A stretch of DNA of 64,000 bases from Candidatus Electrothrix gigas. Lineage in GTDB: Bacteria; Desulfobacterota; Desulfobulbia; Desulfobulbales; Desulfobulbaceae. The notes under the pieces were generated by a model that searched no databases, was not told the origin of the DNA, and saw nothing but the letters and a program-made list of their open reading frames with translations. Positions 1 to 7,862 of this stretch are shown piece after piece (within the stretch, counting starts at the first letter, position 1; every line of letters begins with the position of its first letter). Made by a program: the position numbers and the translations under genes. The stretch is from positions 31,793 through 95,792 of the forward strand of contig QYLO01000005.1 of assembly GCA_022766165.1 (NCBI GenBank), written 5' to 3'.

Positions 1-236
1 CTTTCATGAACAAGCTGTTGCTGCATAAATGTTCCCTTTTCCCGGCTGATATTCCAAGAAAAAAATATGCTCACAAAAAAGAAAACCAAAAAAATAGTGC
101 CCAGCGTATATGCTGATAACTGAACAAAATCTTCTGAAAAACTGTCTCCCTGTCTCAAAACTTTCACCTGCCTCCGCAGGCTGGTAGAGAGAGTAGGTGA
201 TCGTATTGAATGTACTGAATGTATAGTATGATTCAT
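1..236 (-). CDS. FtsL-like cell division protein, N-terminal part
   Basis: Incomplete gene running off the left edge; 78 codons are visible. It begins with ATG at 236, preceded by an AGAGAGG ribosome site. The product has a short basic cytoplasmic segment (about 40 residues), one strongly hydrophobic helix (about residues 43-61, rich in F, V, I and L) and then the start of a periplasmic part (NISREKG...). This bitopic layout immediately downstream of rsmH (42-base gap, same strand) is the usual position and shape of FtsL, the small divisome protein that works with FtsB and FtsQ. FtsL sequences are poorly conserved, so the call rests mainly on synteny and topology. Confidence 0.6.
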   Translation of the reverse strand, partial: MNHTIHSVHSIRSPTLSTSLRRQVKVLRQGDSFSEDFVQLSAYTLGTIFLVFFFVSIFFSWNISREKGTFMQQQLVHE

Positions 237-278
237 ATCAGTTCCTCTCTTTTTGATGCCTGATTCTCCATTGTGCCG

Positions 279-1196
279 TTACACTCTCTCTGCAACCCGC
301 AATTTGGCACTGCGAGCCCGCACATTTTTCCTTACTTCATCCGCTGTGGGCAGCACGGGTTTGCTGGTCAACACCTTGTAATGCGGTGTCTTGGCAAAGG
401 CCTGTTTAACAATACGATCTTCCAGCGAGTGAAATGTAATAATACATAGACGTGCTCCCGGTTTGAGTAACCTTGGTGCATCTGTCAGTAAACGGGTTAA
501 ATTGTCCAACTCTCTATTGACTGCTATCCGCAGGCCCTGAAAAATTCTGGTGGCAACATGAATTTTTTTAGGATGATATTTTCTTGGAATAGCCTGGGCA
601 ATAAGCTCTGCAAGCTGCCGAGTGGTTGTTAATGGCTGCTGGACTCGGGCCTCCACAATAAAGCGAGCCACCCTTCGAGCCTGCCGTTCTTCTCCGTAAT
701 AAAAAAAAATATCGGCAAGTTCCTCTTGAGAAAGTCTGTTGACCAACTGTTGAGCTGTTACCTCTTGTCTGGTATCCATCCGCATGTCCAGTGGAGCATC
801 TTTTTGAAAACTAAATCCTCGTTCAGGACAATCAAGCTGAAGTGAGGAGACTCCAAGATCTACCAGAATCCCATCGACCTGTCCTTGCCCATACCGATCC
901 AACTGTTCAGCCATGTCCGCATAGGAGGCCCGCAACAACTGAAAGCGATCTCCAAAATCTGCTAAACGTTTCTCGGCAAATCTGGCAGCTTGGCCATCCC
1001 AATCAAACCCCAACACTGTACCTGCTGGCGCTGACTGCTCAAGAATCCTCTCTGTATGACCGGCCAGCCCTAAGGTGCCGTCCACATAACATCCAGGGGA
1101 ACAGGGCCTGAGCCAATCCATAACCTCCTGAAGCAAAACTGGGACATGCAATTCCCTTGCCTTTTTTTCTACAAAAACAGTTTGTGATGTCATCAC
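279..1196 (-). CDS. rsmH: 16S rRNA (cytosine1402-N4)-methyltransferase RsmH
   Basis: SAM-dependent methyltransferase that modifies C1402 in the ribosomal P site; first or second gene of the division/cell-wall cluster. The 305-residue length is normal. Family signatures appear in order: VPVLLQEVMDWL near residue 18, the SAM loop DGTLGLAGHTERIL near 40, ILVDLGVSS near 110, DMRMD near 137, HPKKIHVATRIFQ near 207 and ITFHSLEDRIVK near 254. There are two adjacent Met codons at the start (1196 and 1193). It is followed by the ftsL-like gene. No mraZ precedes it, although mraZ commonly does; instead there is a 558-base spacer and then a divergent trpC. Confidence 0.97.
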   Translation of the reverse strand: MMTSQTVFVEKKARELHVPVLLQEVMDWLRPCSPGCYVDGTLGLAGHTERILEQSAPAGTVLGFDWDGQAARFAEKRLADFGDRFQLLRASYADMAEQLDRYGQGQVDGILVDLGVSSLQLDCPERGFSFQKDAPLDMRMDTRQEVTAQQLVNRLSQEELADIFFYYGEERQARRVARFIVEARVQQPLTTTRQLAELIAQAIPRKYHPKKIHVATRIFQGLRIAVNRELDNLTRLLTDAPRLLKPGARLCIITFHSLEDRIVKQAFAKTPHYKVLTSKPVLPTADEVRKNVRARSAKLRVAERV

Positions 1197-1754
1197 AAAA
1201 TATCCCGTAAAAAAAACTCATCACACAAGATGATACAGTCTTTCCGGGTGGAGCAAACCTCATGCTGCCAGGTACTGTTATCCCAAATTTTAAAACGATT
1301 CAGCATGTTATTCACTATACAATTTAACATATTTTAACATATTATGTAATAATATATTGTTTCAAAGCAATCGGTTGTTCAATGTTCAATAATCGTTCAT
1401 CCTAGGCGTTGAGCCTCTTTCCAATGTTTCACCATCTTTTCTTGTTTTATCCTACCGAACACCTTCCGTCAAGAAAAATAAGGTAGAATATCAAAGGGTT
1501 CGTGTTGGCAAAAACAAGATAAAAAACAGATAACCCAGCAAATAACGTCTATCCCGTCTCTCTAGGGAGAGAAATTATATCAACGATTATACCCTCAATC
1601 CTTATTCCTTTGTTGCATAATCTCCTTCAGTTTTGTACATTCCTCAAGTTTATTCTTGATCGTTGGTATTATTGTATTCCATCTTATCCCGCTGGACCAG
1701 GATGGGAGTATATTAACAAACTAACAAACAAACTCATATCACTACACAGCCAGC
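1197..1754. other. divergent intergenic region between rsmH and trpC
   Basis: A 558-base stretch without a credible gene. The part nearest rsmH (about 1310-1360) is very AT-rich and holds a perfect tandem repeat of a 10-base unit (1324-1333 and 1334-1343), i.e. one helical turn apart, which could belong to the rsmH promoter region. I see no MraZ-type GTGGG boxes, no T-box or attenuator hairpin before trpC, and no clean sigma-70 pair. Both divergent promoters must lie here, but I cannot place them. Confidence 0.5.
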
Positions 1755-2525
1755 ATGATCCTTGACACCATTATAGCAAGAAAAAAAGAAGAGGTAGCTG
1801 CCCTGAAACAACGGGGAATCCACCCTCCAGCAGTTGAAGCACCAGTTGAGCCGCCCCGAGGATTTATGCAGGCTCTTGTTGCTGCACCGGGTGTTGCCAT
1901 TATTGCAGAGGCAAAAAAGGCATCGCCTTCTCAAGGTGTCATTCAACCTCATTTTGATCCCCAAAAAATTGCCCTCAACTATAAGCAAGGCGGGGCGCAG
2001 GCCATGTCTGTACTCACGGATCAGGACTTTTTTCAAGGTTCTCTTCACTATATTTCTCTTATCAGAAACACCGTAGATCTCCCTGTGTTACGAAAAGACT
2101 TTATCATTGATCCTCTACAAATAGAGGAAGCTGCTACCTTTGGAGCTGATGCCATTCTGCTCATCGCAGCTATTTTATCCATTGAGCAACTGAGAGAATT
2201 TCGTTTACAGGCTGAAGAGACGGGTATGGATGTTCTGGTTGAAGTACATAATGAGGCAGAACTGGAAAAGGCCCTTGCAGCAGAGAGCAAACTGATTGGC
2301 ATTAATAATCGTAATTTAAATGACTTTAGCGTGGATCTACAAACTACTTTTCGACTGCAACAAGAAATTCCTCAAGAAATTCCCATTGTCAGTGAATCAG
2401 GTATCTCCAGCCGTGACGAAATGCTTTGTTTACAGAAAGCAGGTATCACAGCAGCCCTTATTGGAGAAAGCCTGATGCGAAGCACCACACAAGGAGAGAC
2501 GCTCCGCCATTTTCTTTCAATATAA
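1755..2525 (+). CDS. trpC: indole-3-glycerol-phosphate synthase
   Basis: Closes the indole ring in tryptophan synthesis (CdRP to indole-3-glycerol phosphate). Complete 256-residue TIM barrel with all family landmarks: EAKKASPSQG (52-61, substrate lysine and phosphate site), LRKDF (112-116), VEVHNEAEL (162-170), GINNRNL (182-188), SESGI (213-217) and IGESLM (236-241). It is followed after 21 bases by trpF, so the two are probably cotranscribed. The other trp genes are not in the window. It is a stand-alone TrpC, not the TrpC-TrpF fusion found in enterobacteria. Confidence 0.97.
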   Translation: MILDTIIARKKEEVAALKQRGIHPPAVEAPVEPPRGFMQALVAAPGVAIIAEAKKASPSQGVIQPHFDPQKIALNYKQGGAQAMSVLTDQDFFQGSLHYISLIRNTVDLPVLRKDFIIDPLQIEEAATFGADAILLIAAILSIEQLREFRLQAEETGMDVLVEVHNEAELEKALAAESKLIGINNRNLNDFSVDLQTTFRLQQEIPQEIPIVSESGISSRDEMLCLQKAGITAALIGESLMRSTTQGETLRHFLSI

Positions 2526-2546
2526 TCTCCCTCCCTCTTTCATGTT

Positions 2547-3230
2547 ATGAAAAAAAAGAGAATTCGTATCAAGATGTGCGGCACGACCAACGCAGAAAAT
2601 GCCCTCGCAGCAGTGGAGGCTGGGGTAGATGCCTTGGGATTTATTTTTTATACAAAAAGTCCACGTGCTGTTGATCCGAATGTGGCCAAAGTCATTATTG
2701 AACAGCTCCCTCCCTTTGTCAACACTGTTGGGGTCTTTGTTGATCGCAAGAGAGAGGAAGTTGAAGAGATCATCCGTTTCTGCAACCTCGGTTATGCGCA
2801 ACTGCATGGTCAGGAATCACCAAAATACTGTGAACGTCTTGCCCGTTTTACTGCCCCCTGTCAGATAATTAAGGCCCTGCGAGTGGGTAAAAAATTACAG
2901 GCAAAGGATATCAGAGCCTATAAGGCCTATACTAAGCATGTAAAAGGCTTTCTCTTAGATACCTACCAACAAGGGATACAGGGTGGCACTGGTCACTGTT
3001 TTGACTGGTCCTTGATTCAGGACTTGAAACTCCAACGGGATATTATTCTGGCTGGTGGCCTTGATGTTGAAAATGTCCACAAAGCACTTGATGCTGTTAA
3101 ACCCTCTGTTTATGCCTTAGATGTCAATTCAGGAGTAGAGACAACTCCAGGGCAAAAAGATCATAACCTGATCAAAGAGTTTATTCAGCAGGTACGCACT
3201 TGGGAACAGAGTCAGAGGGAACAGGGCTAA
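2547..3230 (+). CDS. trpF: phosphoribosylanthranilate isomerase
   Basis: Catalyses the Amadori rearrangement of PRA to CdRP, the step before TrpC. The 227-residue barrel carries the catalytic Cys in KMCGTT (C11) and the catalytic Asp in FLLDT (D138), plus GGTG (146-149), LAGGL (168-172) and the phosphate-binding DVNSGVE (192-198). The N-terminus is short and lysine-rich, and the ATG at 2547 gives the conserved beta strand directly. It follows trpC closely on the same strand. The 41-base gap to the next gene suggests the polysaccharide locus could receive read-through, though the functions are unrelated. Confidence 0.96.
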   Translation: MKKKRIRIKMCGTTNAENALAAVEAGVDALGFIFYTKSPRAVDPNVAKVIIEQLPPFVNTVGVFVDRKREEVEEIIRFCNLGYAQLHGQESPKYCERLARFTAPCQIIKALRVGKKLQAKDIRAYKAYTKHVKGFLLDTYQQGIQGGTGHCFDWSLIQDLKLQRDIILAGGLDVENVHKALDAVKPSVYALDVNSGVETTPGQKDHNLIKEFIQQVRTWEQSQREQG

Positions 3231-3271
3231 AATAAAATCCGTAAAACAAATATTTATCATATCATGCTGAC

Positions 3272-5827
3272 ATGCCAACTTTAAAAAACAGGGTTTCCCC
3301 AGACGAAATTTTATTATTTTTTTTATTGCTCTTCGGCCCCCTTGCCCACGGCACAGTGGAAACATGGTCAATAACCACTGCCCACCTCATCGTTATTTGT
3401 CTGATCTCAATAGCGGTACTGACACAGGTCTACAGAGGACAACTCAAATGCTATCGCACTCCTGTAGACCTTCCGATAGTTCTTTTTTTTCTTGCAATCC
3501 TTATCTCATACTTTACCTCTGTTGCCCCCTATACAAGCCGAACTGTTATCTATAAACTCCTTGCCGCTGTTGCCCTTTTTTTCTATATTATTCATACCCA
3601 CAGAAGCCGAAAAAAAATCAACCTTCTCCTTTGGGTAATCGTCGTTCTTGGCACAATATATGCTATTATGGGCTTAACCTTCATACAAGGAGATATTCTA
3701 GGATTTAAAATATTCTCTGGAAGACATTACAGGATATCACTTTTCTATGTTAATTATAATCATTTTGCCGGATACCTCGAGCTGGTCTTTTGCCTCTCTG
3801 TCGGACTGACAGCTGCAAACAGAGGCGGTAAACGAATACTGCTGTTTGGCATGACGATCCTGATTGCCCTTGCTCTGCTCTTCACCTTGTCCCGAGGCGG
3901 CATTTTAGGGGCAAGTGGCGGTTTGGCTTTTTTTATGATTACCTCAGCTATTATACATCGTAAGAAGAAGGGATACCTCCTTTTTATCTCTGCAATATCG
4001 CTGGGTCTTATCATTATAGCCTGGTTTGGCCTCAATCCTGTCCTAGAGCGGTTAAGTACTCTTGACAATCTTTCAGTTGCCGGTAAAGCCAGAATACAGA
4101 TATGGCACGATGCCCTTGCTATGATTTATGATCGTCCCCTTTCTGGTTGGGGGCCAGGGACCTTTTCAGTGGCCTTTCCTGCATATCAAACCTATGGATT
4201 CAAACATCAATTTGTCAACTATGCGCATAATGACTATGTGGAGTTGACGACCGATACCGGAATACTTGGGTTAGCCGTATTTATCAGTGGACTCTTCTGG
4301 CTTTACATTTCTTGCCTAAAAAAATTAACAAAGACGCAGAGCAAGTACTTGCCCAACATCGGGGTTGGATCGTTAGCAGCCTGTTTTTCTATCCTTATTC
4401 ACTCTGTAACTGACTGTAATCTTCAAATTCAGGCCAACCTGTTTCTCTTTGTCATTGCTGCCGGTATTGCTGTCATTGCTGCGGATAAGAGCAGAAGAAA
4501 TAGTATGCTTAGAGCAGATATTTTTCTTGACTCTCCTACCAAGAAGCGTATTCTTTTTATAGGCTGTTGCCTTCTCTTCTGTGCAAGTGCCGCAATAGCA
4601 GCTTTACCGTTTTTATGTGAACAAGCCCTTACAGCGGCAAAAATTTCTTTTCGCCAAAGAAAATATGATGATGCAATTTCTCAAATAGACCAAGCACTCT
4701 TTTTCAACCCAGATAATACTGAACTCCTCTCCTTAAAAGGAGATATTTTATTGACAAAGAGAAGTCAAACAGATAGATTGAGTGATATAAAAAGTTGTAC
4801 AGGATGTAAAAATATCATATTTTGGTATGAAAAGGCAAGTAAAGCTGCTCCTACAAACAGCTCGTATTTGAGGAAGCAAGGTGCCTTTTTTGAACGATAC
4901 CAAAAAATTGCCCAGGCAAAAAAAGCCTACAAAGAGGCGATTCAACTCTCTCCTATGTATGCGCCGCCGTATTACCGCTTGGCTATCCTGTATCTCAGAC
5001 AACGACAAACTGATGATGCGTTAAACGCTTTTCGGCAATACCTCGAGCGTGCTGGGACAACAAAAGTGCCACAGGTTCTGGATGATATTTGGAGTGCAGG
5101 CGGAGAATATGAAATGCAAAAACGAGCTATTCCTGCAACAGCATCTTTTCAACAGGCGTTTGCAAACTATCTTGCCCGAAATGGAAAAAAAGAACTTGCA
5201 GAGCAGGAAAATGCTTTTGCCTTTAGGCAAGATCCCACGGCTCGAAATGCGCGAGTGCATCTCAACTTTCTCTGGCGCAACAAAAATTTTACTGATTCAG
5301 TCAAGATGAGCAAGGCGTATCTGGACCAGTTTCCCGAGGATATCTGGATCAAAGAACGATATGCTGTGAGTTTAGAAAAAATAAAGCAATATGAACAAGC
5401 TGTTTTGATTTATCAACAACTTGCGACTACATTTTCTGACAAGCCCCAAAAAGCGGCAGAATATTTTATCAAAATCGCTCGACTTTATGCTCAACAAAAG
5501 TTATACAGCAAAGCTGTTACGGTCTTGCATCAAGGAATTGAAAAGTATCCACGCACAGGAATTCTCTTCTATCACACAGGTCTTTACTTGCGAACAATGA
5601 AAAAAAATGAGAATGCGTTGCATGCCTTAAAAAAGGCTGGTTCGCTTATGCCTGATAATGTCTGGGTTCGTTATCAGCTTGGTGAAGAGTATCGGCGCAA
5701 CAAACTTGAGCAGGAAGCCTTAAATGAGTGGAAAGAGTGTTTAGCTATACAACCTACCTTTGCCCGTTGTAAAGCCGGTATTAAACGAATTGAAAAAGAG
5801 TTTGGGTTGCCTGTTTCCGGGCAATAG
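3272..5827 (+). CDS. O-antigen ligase/polymerase family (Wzy_C) membrane protein with TPR tail
   Basis: An 851-residue inner-membrane protein. The first ~430 residues are many hydrophobic helices. The Wzy_C/WaaL-type periplasmic loop and motifs are visible: NHFAGYLELV near 165, SRGGILGASGG near 210, then SGWGPGTFSVAFPAY and HNDYVELTTDTGILGL near 290-335. After a final helix around 430-450 the remaining ~400 residues are soluble and show repeated TPR-like helical pairs (for example KKAYKEAIQLSPMYAPPYYRLAILY). This architecture is common for putative exopolysaccharide polymerases or ligases in Desulfobacterota and other Proteobacteria. It opens the polysaccharide locus and is followed by secreted and outer-membrane genes. 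Whether it polymerises, ligates or glycosylates protein cannot be decided from sequence. Confidence 0.85.
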   Translation: MPTLKNRVSPDEILLFFLLLFGPLAHGTVETWSITTAHLIVICLISIAVLTQVYRGQLKCYRTPVDLPIVLFFLAILISYFTSVAPYTSRTVIYKLLAAVALFFYIIHTHRSRKKINLLLWVIVVLGTIYAIMGLTFIQGDILGFKIFSGRHYRISLFYVNYNHFAGYLELVFCLSVGLTAANRGGKRILLFGMTILIALALLFTLSRGGILGASGGLAFFMITSAIIHRKKKGYLLFISAISLGLIIIAWFGLNPVLERLSTLDNLSVAGKARIQIWHDALAMIYDRPLSGWGPGTFSVAFPAYQTYGFKHQFVNYAHNDYVELTTDTGILGLAVFISGLFWLYISCLKKLTKTQSKYLPNIGVGSLAACFSILIHSVTDCNLQIQANLFLFVIAAGIAVIAADKSRRNSMLRADIFLDSPTKKRILFIGCCLLFCASAAIAALPFLCEQALTAAKISFRQRKYDDAISQIDQALFFNPDNTELLSLKGDILLTKRSQTDRLSDIKSCTGCKNIIFWYEKASKAAPTNSSYLRKQGAFFERYQKIAQAKKAYKEAIQLSPMYAPPYYRLAILYLRQRQTDDALNAFRQYLERAGTTKVPQVLDDIWSAGGEYEMQKRAIPATASFQQAFANYLARNGKKELAEQENAFAFRQDPTARNARVHLNFLWRNKNFTDSVKMSKAYLDQFPEDIWIKERYAVSLEKIKQYEQAVLIYQQLATTFSDKPQKAAEYFIKIARLYAQQKLYSKAVTVLHQGIEKYPRTGILFYHTGLYLRTMKKNENALHALKKAGSLMPDNVWVRYQLGEEYRRNKLEQEALNEWKECLAIQPTFARCKAGIKRIEKEFGLPVSGQ

Positions 5828-5866
5828 AACAAGAACAGATAAATCCCGCCTTGAGGAGAAATTATC

Positions 5867-6529
5867 ATGAAAAAAACCGTTGTAACGTTATGCTCGGCAA
5901 TGCTTTTGTTGTACGCAACACAGGGAGCAGTGAATGCCCAACCATTAAGTCCCGTTGTTCCGCCAGTTGTTGTTCCGCCGATTGTTGTTCCACCGGTTGT
6001 TGTTCCGCCGGTTGTTGTTCCGCCGATTACCCCGGCTACTGAAAAGGCTAGGACGGAAGAGGCTCTTGAAGCTACTGAAGAAGCGTTAGAGAAGCTGAGT
6101 AATGCAGGAGGAAAGGGTGCCATAACCAAGCCTCTCATTCCAAAGATAGACACCAGTCAGGGAACAGTACTCTACACAACTGTGATTCGTCCTACCTTTG
6201 ATCAGGCTGTATGGGTAGAGTCTCCTGCTATTAGTAGATCTGCTACCGTATTAAGCTGGGGATTTTCAGTGTTACAGGGTTCTCGCCGCATCACACAAGT
6301 TGACTTGCCAGGTTTTGAAGATAACATTTTTATCTTACTATTTTCTTTGCCAGATCGATCAAGTAGCCAACAAGTTGAGGTCAAGGGGGGTGAAAAGTAT
6401 CAATTTCGTGTTCCGATAAGACAATTTGTCATCAAAAGAAAGAACAGAGCTACTGGAAAGATTTCAGTCGGATTACATTATACAGGATCAGGCAAAACAA
6501 AGCTTGGTGTGTATCCTGTTAATAACTAA
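5867..6529 (+). CDS. exported protein of unknown function with Val-Pro repeats
   Basis: A 220-residue protein that I do not recognise as a known family. It starts at ATG 5867 behind a good GAGGAG site. Residues 1-25 form a signal peptide (MKKTVVTLCSAMLLLYATQGAVNA, cleavage likely after NA). Residues ~29-52 are about five VV(V/I)PP units encoded by an imperfect 15-base tandem repeat (5951-6026), probably a stiff polyproline-like spacer. A short helical Glu/Ala segment (~57-80) leads into a compact, beta-rich ~140-residue domain. It sits between a Wzy_C protein and an outer-membrane barrel, so a periplasmic or envelope role in polysaccharide secretion is a reasonable inference. Confidence 0.7.
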   Translation: MKKTVVTLCSAMLLLYATQGAVNAQPLSPVVPPVVVPPIVVPPVVVPPVVVPPITPATEKARTEEALEATEEALEKLSNAGGKGAITKPLIPKIDTSQGTVLYTTVIRPTFDQAVWVESPAISRSATVLSWGFSVLQGSRRITQVDLPGFEDNIFILLFSLPDRSSSQQVEVKGGEKYQFRVPIRQFVIKRKNRATGKISVGLHYTGSGKTKLGVYPVNN

Positions 6530-6581
6530 ATATAATGGGGGGGATATGTTGCCAATAAAAAGGAAGTTGAGGGAGAAAAAA

Positions 6582-7862
6582 ATGAACCTGACGGTCTTTA
6601 ATGCAAAAAAAGAAGTTATACAAGGGTATACGTCGCTGGTTGCAGCCGGAGTCATTATACCATTATTCTGTTGTGGAGTTATTTTACCTAACTCGGCTTC
6701 AGCTATGCAAACAGCAACTACTGAAGCGACCCTAGGGGTCACTTTAAGTGCTGAACAGGATGATAATGTCTTCTTGTCAAGCGAAATACCACCTGATTCT
6801 GCAAAGGAAGATGATTTAATTTTTCATCTGATGCCGACATTGGATGTAACCCATTTCTTGGGTGATCACAACTTGACTGCAAATCTGAAAGGAGACTTCC
6901 GAAAAGGTGCAGATATTGTTGACGGCGAAGTGAATCTTGAAGCCGGTGTTGGAGCAGAGTTCAACTTTGCCGGGGGGCTTATGATCGGCCTGTCGAACAC
7001 GTATAAAAATGAACAATTCGATCAAGGTCTGTATGCAGAAACAGGTGTCACAGACAGTCAAACAAATACCTACGGAGTAACGACTGGATATAACTTTGGA
7101 GAACGTACATCTGTTCGAGCGGGATATTCGCATAAATGGGAAGAATACGATGATCAGCCCGTAAAATCGGTATACGATACTGACAAGGTCAACGGTCGGA
7201 TTACTATTCCGATAGCAACCGAATGGCAGAGCTATTTGGATGGACAGTTCAGCACCATAGAATCTGACGAAATATCAATCCGCAATAACGATAAGTCACG
7301 TGCAGTCATCGGATTTCGGTGGGAAGGGCCAAACAGGTTTTCTTACTGGATTGAGGGTGGTATAGGTGAGGTTGACTATGAGAACGATGCGTTGGAAGAC
7401 TATTCTGAAGGAGTCGGCGAAATTGGTGTAGAAGTTGCTTTAAGTGCTTGGAGTTCTTTACAGGCTGCTATAGGCCAGAACAGCTATGGAAAATTCAGAT
7501 ATGAGGGTGTATTCAGGCATAACTTTAGCGATAAAGTGGAGTTAACCTTTGGAGCCAATCAGGATACCCTGTCATCCTATTCCACAACTTCAAACGACAA
7601 GACCTATGATGTAACTTCCTTTCGACTCGGATTGAACACCACCTTCTTGAACAGAGTTGAAGCTGGTCTCACAGGAAGTTATCAGATACAGGATACAGCA
7701 AATTCCGTTGAAACTCTCATAGGTAGATTTACCTTGGATTATCCAATTCAAGATTGGATTAAAGCCGGTGCTCATTATCAATATGCGACACGAACAGCCG
7801 ACAATGCTGGAGAAGAATATGATGACAACAGGATCGGACTCTTTGTCACCTTGTCACTCTAA
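6582..7862 (+). CDS. outer-membrane beta-barrel protein of the exopolysaccharide locus
   Basis: Signal peptide (to about residue 38, ...NSASA) followed by ~380 residues of alternating aromatic/charged amphipathic strands (for example VRAGYSHKWEEYDD, YWIEGGIGEVDYEND) ending in FVTLSL, the pattern of the BBP2-type barrels found in exopolysaccharide clusters. I choose ATG 6582 because it has GAGGGAG six bases upstream; an in-frame ATG at 6546 would add 12 basic residues. The barrel probably serves as or assists the outer-membrane pore for polymer release beside the Wza-like gene, whose start overlaps its last 41 bases. Function is by family resemblance and context. Confidence 0.8.
   Translation: MNLTVFNAKKEVIQGYTSLVAAGVIIPLFCCGVILPNSASAMQTATTEATLGVTLSAEQDDNVFLSSEIPPDSAKEDDLIFHLMPTLDVTHFLGDHNLTANLKGDFRKGADIVDGEVNLEAGVGAEFNFAGGLMIGLSNTYKNEQFDQGLYAETGVTDSQTNTYGVTTGYNFGERTSVRAGYSHKWEEYDDQPVKSVYDTDKVNGRITIPIATEWQSYLDGQFSTIESDEISIRNNDKSRAVIGFRWEGPNRFSYWIEGGIGEVDYENDALEDYSEGVGEIGVEVALSAWSSLQAAIGQNSYGKFRYEGVFRHNFSDKVELTFGANQDTLSSYSTTSNDKTYDVTSFRLGLNTTFLNRVEAGLTGSYQIQDTANSVETLIGRFTLDYPIQDWIKAGAHYQYATRTADNAGEEYDDNRIGLFVTLSL

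Noticed and set aside
5951..6026. Tandem 15-base units suggesting a CRISPR or minisatellite
   Set aside because: Units are contiguous without spacers and are in frame coding VV(V/I)PP inside an exported protein.
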